A DNA stretch of 64,000 bases from Pyrus communis (Eukaryota; Streptophyta; Magnoliopsida; Rosales; Rosaceae): assembly GCF_963583255.1 (NCBI RefSeq), contig NC_084816.1, forward strand, positions 17,285,100 to 17,349,099, written 5' to 3'. Below, piece by piece: positions 22,003 to 32,868 of the stretch; position 1 is the stretch's first letter; every line of letters begins with the position of its first letter. The notes under the pieces are model-generated. The model saw nothing but the letters and a program-made list of their open reading frames with translations, was not told the origin of the DNA and did no database searches. A program made the position numbers and the translations under genes.

Positions 22003-23622
22003 TTTAGTGCAGAAGAATTAATATGGATTCTACATTAAACATGTTGTTGGAGACTTTTCATCTTTCAAAGCCATGTTTTAATTAGATGCCTAGTAACTAT
22101 AATCTTTAGTATTAAATTATTTATCCTATCAATGTAAGGTAGCCTCTTATTCAAGGGGCTTTATATGTAAGATTAAGAGGCGAATTTAATAAATTAAAAG
22201 TACTCTAACAAGAGAGTTTTCTCCCTTCTTAAATCAAGTGTGAGGCTTGGTCGTGTGATTGAATCCACGATTAGCGACATGAGTGAATCCGTTGCCCCTG
22301 GTCAAGTGATTCCCAGGTTCTATCCCCGTAGGGATGTGAGTGATTTCGTTCCCCCTGGTTGAGCGATTCCCAGGTTACTACCCCTTGTCTTTTCAAGACC
22401 CTTGGTCTTTTCTGCGTCAAGTGGCATCAGAGAAGGTTATTCGCTGCGGTTGAAGACCATGGCTATGATTTACAATCTGTTTGAAGAGCACACTGTTTTA
22501 GAAATTAGTTTCGTCTATTGGAATTTACCACCAATTTACGATGAGTACGTTGATGAAGACGAAGTCAATAATCATCTTGTGAATGAAGTTAATGAGGATG
22601 GCAGCGACCCTTCCATATGAAAAATGGTAAGCTGTGATTGCTCCTCGTCCTTTGGATGCTACAAGAACCTTTCAAAGTACTACAAGCATGATGTAAATGG
22701 AGATGCTTCAAACCTACAAGGAATGGATGATGGCAAAATGCTACTAATGGCCCAAATGAATTTTGAAAAGAATTTCAGGTAGTCTATAATTTTGTGACTT
22801 CAACATGGACGGAACAAGGATGTGTCCTTCCTTCCTCAAGCCCAGCTGTGATGCTTAAAGAGGCCACTTATGTGATAAGTTACAGTTATGAAGGCACAAT
22901 TGAATGGGGGTTAGAGCTAGGTTGGATTTATAGATTTATCACAGAGAACATTCTAACGGGTTTCAAGATGCATTCTAGTGGATGAAGGTCATTTTCAATC
23001 AAGAAGAAGGAACTAGGGCTTACAACGTTTGAAAGAATGGGGAAATGGTGTTTTCATGAATATTTTGTGGCTTGGAACACCTTGTTTGCCGTGAACTTCA
23101 TTTTACAATTGTGGTTGTTGTGGAAGAATCTGCACGGTCATCCCAAAGATCGAGGAAGACCAAATGAAACTCGAGGACAAGTTTTTTTCGAGAATAGGAG
23201 AATGATGTAGTGCAGAACAATTAATATGGTTTCTACATTAAACATGTTGTTGGAGACTTTTCATCTTTCAAAGCCATGTTTTAATTAGTTGCCTAGTAAC
23301 TATAATCTTTAGTATTAAATTATTTATCCTATCAATGTAAGGTAGCCTCCTATTTAAAGGGCTTTATATGTAAGATTAAGGGGCGAATTGAGTAAATTAA
23401 AAGTAATCTAAGAAGATAGTTTTCTCCTTTCTTAAATCAAGTGTGAGGCTTGGTATTGTGAGTGAATCCACGATTAGCAACATGAGTGAATCTGTTGCCC
23501 CTGGTTGAGTGATTCTCAAGTTCTATCCCCGTAGAGACGTGAGTGATTCCGTTCCCCGTGGTTGAGCGATTCCCAGGTTACAACCCCTTGTCTTTTTGAG
23601 ACCCTTGGTCTTTTCTATGTCA
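22003..23622 (+). mobile_element. Non-autonomous LTR retrotransposon, both LTRs present
   Basis: Two direct repeats of 417 bp, 22003-22419 and 23206-23622, share nearly all their sequence (tagtgcagaa at the start, cttggtcttttct near the end). The right LTR starts TG and ends CA; the left LTR starts TT by an apparent point change. Just after the left LTR, agtggcatcagag resembles the usual initiator-tRNA primer site, and a purine-rich run (aggagaatga) precedes the right LTR. The 786-bp interior encodes no protease, reverse transcriptase or integrase. Only a 72-codon frame (22402-22620) ending in an acidic stretch remains. The element is too small to be autonomous and larger than a typical TRIM. 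No clear 5-bp target duplication is visible. Confidence 0.8.
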
Positions 23623-23932
23623 AGAAAGTAGCCGAGATTTTCTTCTCAGGTGGGTTGTAAGTGTAAGCTACACAACTTGTCAAAAAGCTCTTAATATTGT
23701 TTTCTACCTACGGAACTAGAATACGTACACAAACATGTTTGAACATAAATAAAAATGTGTTGATATATATTGACACTTCAAAAATTCATTGTGCACCTCA
23801 AACTTCTTGATTTTGTAAGAAAAATAGAATTGTGAAAAGTGCACAATACAGTTTTTAGAGTAGCAATACTAACACCCAATAAAATAAAATAATATGACCA
23901 TTTGAATTCGACAAGAGTGCGTTTTTGCTTAT

Positions 23933-24087
23933 CACCCTTAAGTGGTGGTAATGTTCACCACCCTATTTATTACCGTTAGATGAGTTTGAATTTTGAGATT
24001 TGTGACCATCCACTATATGAATCTCGAAATTCAAACTCATCTAACAGTGATAAATAGGGTGATAAGCATTACCACCACTTGAGGGTG
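23933..24087. mobile_element. Foldback MITE
   Basis: The left arm starts cacccttaagtggtggtaat and the right arm is its inverse (caccctcaagtggtggtaat). Pairing continues through about 70 bp on each side, including taaatagggtg and aaactcatctaac in inverted order. It would fold into one long hairpin and has no coding content. Confidence 0.7.
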
Positions 24088-24177
24088 TGAGTTAAATTAC
24101 ACTCTTTCGACAAAAGACCCATGCCCAAATTCTATAGCATTGGGTGACGCCAATGGTGGTTTATAGATGTGGCAAAT

Positions 24178-24330
24178 GGGGTGTGTTATCCACACACCCC
24201 TTATTACTTCTCATTCACCCTTTGTTAATTTTTGTCATTTGATTTTCTTCAATTCATTCAATTACATGATCGAAAATTGAGAGGGGTGTGTGGGAAGTAG
24301 AAAATGGTGTTTAGATAGCACATCCCATAA
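24178..24330. mobile_element. MITE with GGGGTGTGTTATCC-type ends
   Basis: The left end tggggtgtgttatccacaca and the inverted right end tgggatgtgctatctaaaca are related terminal repeats about 35 bp long. The interior is AT-rich and non-coding. Confidence 0.6.
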
Positions 24331-24576
24331 CAAATATCTATAGATATACCATTGGGAACCACACGTTATTCTTGTGGGTTTGGTAGACTTACCAAAACGA
24401 CGCCTTGTGATGAATAAACTCAACGATACGAAAGACTTTCACTAATAACACGAAATATACACTAATTAAAAAAAAACGTAATAAGTTTTGTCCCTCAAAA
24501 TACACACGAAAACCTACCAATATAATTATAAGATTACTACAATATCTTCAAGTGTTAGTGGGGAAAGTTACATACT

Positions 24577-24792
24577 TCATAGCCACATTTCACATGGCCC
24601 ATATGTCTTTTCAATATTTTGTTGTATCATAAATGCCGCAACACCAAGACCAGTAAACACTAAAGAAGGCCACCATTTAATTACAGTTGAGATTGATAAA
24701 AAAAAAAAAAAAAAAATTGGAGTCAAGAAAGCAAGTTGTCGGCTTCTTCTTCTTGTCGGCTTCTTCTTCTTCTTCGCAACCGAATCAGCCAT
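24577..24792 (-). CDS. Possible small membrane protein, uncharacterised
   Basis: A 71-codon frame starts in a strong plant start context (aagaaATGGCT). It has a lysine/arginine-rich N terminus (MADSVAKKKKKPTRRRSR), then two hydrophobic segments: a phenylalanine-rich one at about residues 22-36 encoded by a T tract, and KWWPSLVFTGLGVAAFMI at about 39-56. The codons for the basic part are a GAAGAA-type repeat and the phenylalanines come from a homopolymer, so slippage could have created part of this frame. It sits just left of a TIR element. I recognise no family. It may be a retroposed gene fragment, a real small membrane protein or chance. Confidence 0.3.
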   Translation of the reverse strand: MADSVAKKKKKPTRRRSRQLAFLTPIFFFFFLSISTVIKWWPSLVFTGLGVAAFMIQQNIEKTYGPCEMWL

Positions 24793-24809
24793 TTCTTTAA
24801 AGTTAGGTT

Positions 24810-25339
24810 GATTTGGTATTGTTGTGCTTTGAATAAAAACTGTTTTTACTATGCTGTGAGAACAAGTAGCTATGAAATAAAGAACCAGAGTGTTTGATAA
24901 ATTTTTTTGTAAAAGTGCTATTGGGAAAAAAAAATATTATAATGTTTGGTAAAATTTTATGTAAAACAGATGAGACAATGTGAAATGATTAAAAAAAGTA
25001 TAATATTAGATGTGCTATTAATTTAATTTTCTTAACAAATAAAGATGAATTACTAAATATACTTTATTTTTAAAAGGAAAATATTTATAAACTTTATCTT
25101 AAACATATAATCCAACTTTTAACAAGAAATCATAATCCAACATTCAAACATATAATCCAACATTTATGCTGCTTCACGTTTTCAGCATTTTTTTCAAAGC
25201 TCATTTTTGCTACTCACGTTTTAGCCTTTTTTCATTCAAAACTGTGAAAATAAATTGTTTTTAAGTATTTACCAAACATCTTTTTGAGCTCAACTTTTTT
25301 TTATATACACAATTTATGAAAACACCTCAGTACCAAACC
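24810..25339. mobile_element. hAT-like MITE candidate
   Basis: The left end gatttggtattgttgtgctt and the inverted right end ggtttggtactgaggtgttt match with a few changes. The interior is AT-rich with a repeated phrase about catataatccaac (25101-25160). A target duplication is not visible, so the exact ends are uncertain. Confidence 0.5.
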
Positions 25340-26313
25340 AGTATTTAGACAATCTTAAATAAGAAAACCACAGAAAGGGTTACAGGTAAAACAGAAACTG
25401 TGCAAGACACTTTGGCATGAGAGAAAGTGATACAGGTTTCAAACCTACTACTAAAAACTCAATGGGCTGCAAAGAATAATTGATTACTAATTTACTAGTA
25501 GTTATTTATTTGGGAATTATTAGTAGAACTTCAAAAATCATATTCTATCGTCAAAATTTTCTATATTGGAAAAGAAAAATACACTTGTAAAAAGTGTATA
25601 ATAAGATTTTTGGAGTGCCAATAACATTTTTTATTTATTTTCTCAAAATTTCACTTGGACTACAGCCCAAGGCTGCCGACACATAGGTCCTTCCCTACAT
25701 AGGGTAATTTCCTCGCCCTTCTCTATCCTCAGTCGGTTTTTTTTGGCTAAATCAACGGCTTGTGTGGTTCCTTTGGAGACATCCGATAAAATTGAAACGA
25801 AACAAACAGCTTGTGTGGGTGGGGTGATATTCTTTCGTTCTATTCTTTTTTTTCATTGTTTTTATTTGCTGACAATTAAGCACATGTGATTTATTTACCG
25901 CTAGAAAACCTTCTCCATTAATTTTGGAAAGCTCTGGTTTCATCCAGACCGTCAGTCCGCCTAAGCGGAGGATTAAGATCCTGATCCCAGTTGACTTCGG
26001 GTTGAATAGAAAAAAATATTTGATTTCAGATTTTTCACACCAAACCAATTCCCACCTTAACTCAACAAAATAAGCAAAGTGATTCTCCAGGAAACCAGTT
26101 TGAGCAATTTTTATATAGAAAGTAGTAATTTAATTTAGTACTACTTTCGTTTTATATATATCTTCTTATCTTGAAGAATCCAATCCTGATAGAAAACTTT
26201 CTAGTAACGGCTCAATGTTGTTTAGCATCCCAATTAATTTTCACTAACTCTGCAATAATCAGGATTAGCCATCCCCACCTACTCCTTCAGTCCTTCATGA
26301 ACTCTCACACCTC
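25340..26313. other. Intergenic upstream of WNK11
   Basis: No gene is recognised; minus-strand frames near 25752-26048 have no identifiable domain. The last few hundred bases should contain the WNK11 promoter. Confidence 0.4.
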
Positions 26314-26326
26314 CTATATATATACC
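26314..26326 (+). promoter_or_regulatory. TATA box of WNK11
   Basis: CTATATATATACC is followed about 25-30 bp later by a pyrimidine-rich stretch (ttcttttcattcctctacc), a typical plant transcription start context. Transcription would start near 26350, giving a leader of about 180 nt before the ATG at 26530. Confidence 0.5.
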
Positions 26327-26529
26327 CCACGCCTCCTAAACCCAATTCTTTTCATTCCTCTACCTTTTAGGTGTTTAAAGTGAGTTTCTGCAGCAGATAA
26401 TAGTTTCTAATAGCTTAAAAGTACCCATCTTTCTCTTTCTTCTCACTTTTCTTTGTTTTCAATAACGTTCAAGGTCAAGAAATTCATCGATCGGCATACA
26501 CGTTGTTAATTTTGGCTAGTAGTATTATC

Positions 26530-27907
26530 ATGGTAATTTAATTTCTTAAAATATAGGGTTGCTGCTTTAATCTTTGACTTTTATTTTCCGGCTTTGTTCT
26601 AAGATTGTTATTCGTTTTGAGTTTCAACAAATATTTTATAATTTTATTGTATCAACAATAATTGAGCTTCTATAATTAGTATTTCCATTGATTTTGAGGC
26701 TCTTTATTTTTTCTGGGCTAATATTTGTTTGTTCCTGGCAGATGCCGAGTGAAAACGAAGATCAGTCCGACAAAGAACCATTCATAGAAATAGACCCAAC
26801 GGGCCGCTACGGCCGGTACAACGAGCTCCTAGGTTGCGGGGCTGTGAAAAAGGTGTACCGGGCTTTCGATCAAGAGAAGGGCATAGAGGTAGCATGGAAC
26901 CAAGTGAAGCTACGTAACTTTACCAACGATCCTGCTATGATCGAGAGGCTCTACTCCGAGGTTCGGCTTCTGAGGTCGTTGACGAACAAGAACATCATCA
27001 CTTTGTACAACGTGTGGCGGGACGCTGAGCATAGCACTCTCAATTTTATTACTGAGGTTTGTACAAGCGGGAATTTGAGGGAGTACAGGAAGAAGCATAA
27101 GCATGTTTCGATGAAGGCCTTGAAGAAGTGGTCAAAACAGATCTTGGAAGGGTTGGAGTATTTGCATACACATGAACCTTGTGTTATTCATAGAGATCTC
27201 AATTGCAGCAATGTCTTTATCAATGGGAATGTTGGCCAGGTATAATTATTATTCATTCTCTATTATTGATTATTTTTATAGAGCGGGTGGGGATCTGAGT
27301 TAAGTCATATATTGAGCCAGTCATTCCTTGAATTATTAGGGTTTTGTTAATAAGAAATAGTTTCGGTTTTGGGGGTTTTTCCATCTTATTCATGTGTTTT
27401 TCCAGATTTTATTTTTCGGATTTATATAAGAAATTGTTTCTATTTTTGGTTCTTTTTTATCAGATTTGTTTCTATGTAGTTTCTTAATTTTTTATAAAAT
27501 TTTCTTTATGGTTTCAATAGGTGAAGATTGGTGATTTGGGATTGGCTGCTATAGTGGGGAAGAACCATTCAGCGCATTCAGTGTTAGGGACTCCAGAATT
27601 TATGGCACCAGAGCTGTATGAAGAAGATTACACTGAGATGGTGGACATTTACTCATTTGGTATGTGTGTGCTTGAGATGGTGACCTTGGAAATACCCTAT
27701 AGTGAATGTGACAATGTTGCAAAAATATACAAGAAGGTATCCTCAGGAGTAAGACCCCAGGCCTTGAACAAAATCAAAGACCCGGAGGTGAGAGCGTTTG
27801 TTGACAAGTGCCTCGCCCAGCCTAGAGCGAGACCTTCTGCCACTGAACTTCTCAAGGACGCGTTCTTTAATGCAATTGAAGATGACGATAATGATCAAGA
27901 CGTTTGA
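26530..27907 (+). CDS. WNK11: WNK serine/threonine kinase, WNK11 orthologue
   Basis: Coding exons are 26530-26532 (only the ATG), 26742-27239 and 27521-27907, giving 295 codons starting [15 protein letters not shown]; Arabidopsis WNK11, as I recall it, starts MMPSVNTDPSDKEPF, which supports the 3-nt first coding exon. The donor ATG|GTAATT and acceptor GGCAG|ATG are canonical, although translation could also begin at the second ATG. The kinase domain spans about residues 22-275. It has the WNK hallmark: no lysine in subdomain II (EVAWNQV) and the catalytic lysine moved to the glycine loop (GAVKKVYR). [11 protein letters not shown] and GTPEFMAPE are intact, so it should be active. It is a short plant WNK with an acidic tail ([10 protein letters not shown]). 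WNKs are cytosolic kinases linked to ion, osmotic and clock regulation; the role of WNK11 is poorly defined. Confidence 0.93.
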
Positions 27908-30233
27908 CCATGAGCACTCTTAACTAGTTATGTCTTTATGTGTGTTTAGTTGACCACTAATGTGGATTAGTGCTTTGATTTTTATTTTTAGCTTTTGTTC
28001 AAGTTGTACACCGATTTGTAGGGATATATGGGGAGGGACCGGAAGGTGGGTTTTTAACTTTGAATTTGTTTCTTGTTTTTAGTTTGGGGGAGCTTTTGAT
28101 TGAAGATCGTGGTGTTAATTTTGTACATTGGGCTTTCACATTATAAGGTCATTGTTGTAGACTGAAAACCTTGGAGTCTCTCCTTTTGTTGGTCGCTTGA
28201 TTTATTCAAATATTGGGATGCTATATAACTACAAGGATTTCGGTCTTATAACTTGATTAGAATACTTGTATGTATTAAATATTTATGAAGATCCTGTAAT
28301 ATTGTTTTCCAAAATCTGTCTCCAAACTGTTCACACAATTTTATGTGCATATTATAAAAGATGATTTATTATTTGTAAACAAAAGTAAATAGATTTTTTT
28401 TCTTTTTTTTTCTTTTATAAAAAGGATAAGAATAATCTACAATAAAAATTCATTTAAATTATGTGGAGGTAAGTGAGTTGAATCCGAAACAAAGTGGATT
28501 GAAGAATAAGATCATATCCACAAGAGCAATCCTTTCACTTATAGTTCTAATAGATTTAGAAGACGTTTGCTTATAGTGTTGAATCAAATTAAAACAAGCA
28601 TAAATTAGATTTCAAGTTATATTAATTAATAAAAAAATGGGTTTAAGTCAACTGGTGGAATGAGCAATGGCCGGCATATTTGGTTTGATGAGCCAACCTG
28701 GAAAAGAGACGATTACCTTCACAAGCAAAAAATAGATTTGAAAAGGGTGTCTTGGCGTGAAGCAAAACACAATGATATTGAAAAGTGTGAGTGGGCAATT
28801 TGCCCCTTTTGCCGTTGTGGTCTTTGCTGTCGCACACACTATGTTTTGTTGGGAAAGACATGGCTGTGGTTTGTGACCACGCTGGCAGAACCTTCCATTT
28901 CTTCCAACCCAAGTAAAAGGATCTTTTAGTCTTGCATCAACAACTAATATGATTTGGGGCAATTCTAAAAAGAGATCAAAATTTTCTTTTCTTTAAGATT
29001 ACTACTTGAGATATTAAATTGCTAAAAATTCAAACTATACTAGAAGCATTGGATTTCTGTTTGTTAACGGGCAGAAGCATGTGATTTTCATTTCACAAAT
29101 TGTTAACGATTTGCCAACATTTGAGTGGTTTGGATTGTTTACTCTTAATCGCCATATTAGTTATGTGCAAAAATTGAAAGGTTGATCACCCCTTTGAAAA
29201 TAACAATAAACTTTAAAATTAAAGGTGTATTTTGTAGTTAATTAGCTTAGAAATATAACAAGAACACTATCCTATGATAATCCATTTATATTGTCACCTT
29301 TCTTTATAAAAATAATGAACTGTTTACAAAAATAATTTTCCCTAAACCTTTTTTGGTCATTTAAAACCACTTCTCAAACAAGCCATAAATTATTATAAGA
29401 TTTGGGATTTTTATTTCAACCAAAAAAAATCATTTTGCAATCTTCTTTTCTTTATGTATTTACTTTTTATTTGGAAGAAACGTTATGTAATTATAGTGTC
29501 ACGTCCTCATGATTATAACAAAGGACAATACTTGCACTAACCAATTGACTGAAACCTTATGTCCACCTCTTTGACGTGAACCAATGATACCTTGACATGT
29601 CTCTTCTTTGATAAAAAGACTAAAGAGAACTCGAGGTTAAATATCAAATTCTAGAGATTTTTAGTCGAAATACCGTATCTTGAGTTTAAATACCAATGAA
29701 GTCATATAATTAGTACTTCAATGACGTCATGTAGATATACCCGTTAGAGTGAATAATCCAGTATTTAGTTCCTCAATTGTAATTGAATAAAAAATAAAAA
29801 GAGAAGTGATGATGTTTTCACCTTTTCTTGACATGCATACTCTTGTTTATTAATGTTTATGAGTTGAATAAATCAACGAAGAATTAAGAGACACAAATAA
29901 ACATGAATTTACATAAAAAAAAAGGGTGTGTTGAAACTATTTTCCTAACCAAAACTCATTTGAATGCAGACTGCTTAACTGACTTTATGCAAGTTATTTG
30001 AAACGCGCGCTTTTATGGCTGTTGTTTATCACATTAAAGATAACGGATTAAGAAAATTAATTATTCAAAACATTGGTTATCTCACACATTGGAGAAAATA
30101 CTTATGACGAACTTTGTAGTATACGAAGGATATCCTCATCTGATGCACCAGTAATTGAGCCATGCACCTTGATATTGTAAGTTATATTCCTGCTTTGAGA
30201 TACTTCAAGACTTTTGCGAAGAACGAGGGAGGA
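27908..30233. other. Intergenic between WNK11 and the receptor gene
   Basis: The first 200-300 bp are probably the WNK11 3' untranslated region. The stretch 28640-28960 is open on both strands over about 90-100 codons, with no recognisable family; high local GC rather than a gene seems likely. The rest is AT-rich with no element ends that I could pair. Confidence 0.4.
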
Positions 30234-30249
30234 GGGGGGGGGGGGGGGG
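30234..30249 (+). repeat. Run of 16 G just upstream of the receptor gene
   Basis: Sixteen consecutive G lie 83 bp before the start codon at 30332, on the coding strand and probably in the promoter or leader. A run this long can form quadruplex structures and is slippage-prone. Confidence 0.7.
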
Positions 30250-30331
30250 TGGAATTTGAGAAATGGGAACGTAGTTTATCACAGTTCATTCACTTTGTGA
30301 TGAGTCAATTAAAGAAGTAGAGCCAACAAAA

Positions 30332-32331
30332 ATGCCGAGCAGGAGAGCTTTCAATCTGTTTCTGAAGGGACTGATATGCATTGGGGTGTTTTCTTGCTCA
30401 ATCGCAGTATGTATGGGAGTCGAATCATCAGAGTTTGAAGCTTTGCTGCAATTAGTTAGAGCTGTTGATCCTCAAGATGTGCTAAAAGTTGGCCAGAATG
30501 CACCTATGCGGCAAAATCCCTGCATGCATAAATGGAAGGGTGTGACATGCAGCTCTCACTCTACTTCGATAACAGAAATCAGGCTTGAAAATCTGAATCT
30601 TAGTGGCATACTTGATGCAGATTCACTATGTAAGCTCCCAAATCTTCGAATTGTTAATTTAGCAAGAAACCAAATTGGGGGAACTATTTCTAAATCAATA
30701 TTGCATTGCACAAGGCTAACCTATTTGAATCTAAGCAGCAATATTCTGAGTGGGAGGATACCTAAGGCTCTGACTAAACTGAAATATTTGAGGAGATTGG
30801 ACCTCTTTAACAATCATTTTACTAGCACTGCCTCACGCTTTGAACAGGGATTTCAGTCGGTTCATACATACGTGAAGAAATCGAGGAGATTACAAAGACA
30901 TGGTGCCCAGAAGCAGGAAAAGGTAGTAGATTCAATGGCCATAGTGACAGAGTCCGAGAGCCTGAATGGTGGCAGTGACAGTGTTCCACGTCCTTCTACA
31001 CCGTGGTACAAGAGATACAAATTCATGGTACCATTAGTTGTGGAGCTTGGCTTCTTTCTCTTATTCATGTACTTTGTAGGAAGGCAGGCTGCTAAGTTAG
31101 CTGAAGACAGGGAGATTCTGAAGTCGCTTCGAAACTCTCCGCTGAAAATGCCTCCTCCTAATGTTCAAGAGGGAGAGAAGCCACTAGAGAACCGTTCGGA
31201 GCTCGTGTTCTTTGTTGAAGAACATGAGAGTTTTAAATTGGAGGACCTCCTCGAAGCCACAGCAGATTTGAGAAATCAGTCCTTTAGCAGCAGCGGCCTT
31301 TATAAGGTAATACTGAAAAACAATGCCCTATATGCAGTCAAAAGGTTGAAGAAACTGCAAGTACCCCTTGAGGAGTTTGGCCAAACAATGAGGCAGATAG
31401 GGATTATAAAGCATCCCAACATTCTACCACTTTTTGGTTACAATTCCACTAATGAAGAAAAACTTTTGATCTACAAGTTTCAAAGCAATGGAAGTCTGCT
31501 AAACCTGCTTGAGAGTACGTTCACATCAAACTATTCTAATCTTAGTTATGGGGCAGGATTCGAACTCAGGTGCAAGGGGGCAAAACACACTGCCCTTATC
31601 TGCATATTCCTTATACACTTTCAATAGAATTTACAAATGCCCTTAACTGATTCAGGCATTTTGATTATCTATTTCTTTGATTATGTGCAGGTTACACAGA
31701 AGGTAAGAGGGATTTTCCATGGAGGCTTCGGCTCTCCATAGCATGCGGCATTTCAAGGGGGCTAGACTTCATATATCAAGGGTCTAATGACTGTATCCCT
31801 CATGGGAATCTCAAGCTTTCAAATATCCTCTTGGATGACAATGATGAACCACTGATTAGCGAGTATGGGCTTTCAAGTTTCTTCGACCCCAAGAAAGGGT
31901 GTCTCATTTCCTCCAATGGTTACACAGCCCCAGAAAAAATGTTGTCGGAGAAGGGAGATGTTTATAGCTTCGGCGTGATTCTTCTGGAGTTACTAACAGG
32001 CAAAACTGTAGAAGGAACTGGGATAGACCTTCCTAAGTGGGTGACTGCCATGGTTAAGGAGGAGTGGACGGGGGAGGTCTTTGACAAGGAGGTTGCTAAA
32101 GCTGCAAAAGAATGGGCCTTTCCTCTACTCAACATTGCCCTCAAGTGTGTATCAGCTTCACCTACAAACAGGCCAACTGTTGAAGAAGTTTACGAAAAGA
32201 TTGAAGAGGTTATACATGACACTCCGAATTCATCGGATTCTACTACTGAGTGTGGTGGCTACCAAGACAACTACTGTATGCTTCACTCCTTCATACCTGA
32301 GACCTGGGATACTCCTGGATCAAACTATTAA
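30332..32331 (+). CDS. Small LRR receptor-like protein with inactive kinase domain
   Basis: Exons 30332-31514 and 31691-32331 join to 607 codons (donor GAGA|GTACGT, acceptor GTGCAG|GTTAC; the unspliced frame stops at 31627). There is a signal peptide at about 1-29, then an N-terminal LRR cap with C-x-W-x-G-V-x-C spacing (HKWKGVTCSS), about three to four LRRs (ITEIRLENLNLSG, LRIVNLARNQIGG, LTYLNLSSNILSG, LRRLDLFNNHF), a membrane segment near 231-250 and a kinase domain from about 290. The ATP-binding lysine is kept (YAVKRL), but the catalytic loop reads PHGNLKLSN instead of HRDLKxxN and DFG is SEYG, so it should not transfer phosphate. The architecture is that of LRR-III or pollen-receptor-like inactive kinases such as At2g26730 or PRK proteins, usually 600-660 aa. 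It probably acts at the plasma membrane by binding partners. The orthologue is not resolved. Confidence 0.88.
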
Positions 32332-32527
32332 ATTATTAACTGAGGGTTCTATACGTGCGTAGTTTCGCGTACTTTTGTACCGGATTTTAGATCGACAAGC
32401 TTTTTATCTACATTCAACATAAAGAACTAGCCCCGTTGAGGATAGAAGATCTGTGTATTTTCTGTTAGATAAAAGAAGGCAGCAGCGGATGTGTTTCATG
32501 ATCAGGCATCTCTTCCTGTGTTTTATG

Positions 32528-32868
32528 TGATGAAATTGGGATTCCACCATAAAACCAATTGGCAATATAGGGTGTAGCCCAAGATTATATAAGCACATAG
32601 AAAACTTGTCCCCTCATCGAGGTGGGACAACTCTCAACACGCCCCCGCACGTGTGCCCGATTTTCAAGCCTAACACGTGGACAACACAACAGGATGACGT
32701 GGAGCGCGTGTGGCCGTTGGGCTTCACACGTGGGACAACCTGCTCTGATACCATGATGAAATTGAGGTTCCACTATAAAACCAATTGGCAATATAGAGAG
32801 TAACCCGAGACCATATAAGCACATAACAAACTTATTCCCTCGTCGAGGTGGGACAACTCTCAACATCA
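32528..32868 (-). mobile_element. TRIM-like terminal-repeat retrotransposon, complete
   Basis: On plus the element runs TGATGAAATTGG to CTCTCAACA. Two direct repeats of about 115 bp (about 32528-32640 and 32755-32868) share ccaattggcaatatag, ataagcacata and aggtgggacaactctcaaca. Between them, read on the minus strand right after the right repeat, is tggtatcagagcagg, the usual plant initiator-tRNA primer site; this sets the element's direction as minus. The interior of about 115 bp is non-coding. It lies about 200 bp downstream of the receptor gene and may fall in its 3' transcript. A decayed relative is at 4140-4810. Confidence 0.75.

Noticed and set aside
28643..28962. Overlapping frames of about 90-100 codons on both strands
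   Set aside because: No recognisable domain on either strand. The openness is explained by locally higher GC, and no splice or promoter context was seen.
31515..31627. Unspliced 431-codon ending of the receptor gene
   Set aside because: It would truncate the kinase domain. A canonical intron 31515-31690 restores a full-length 607-codon protein.
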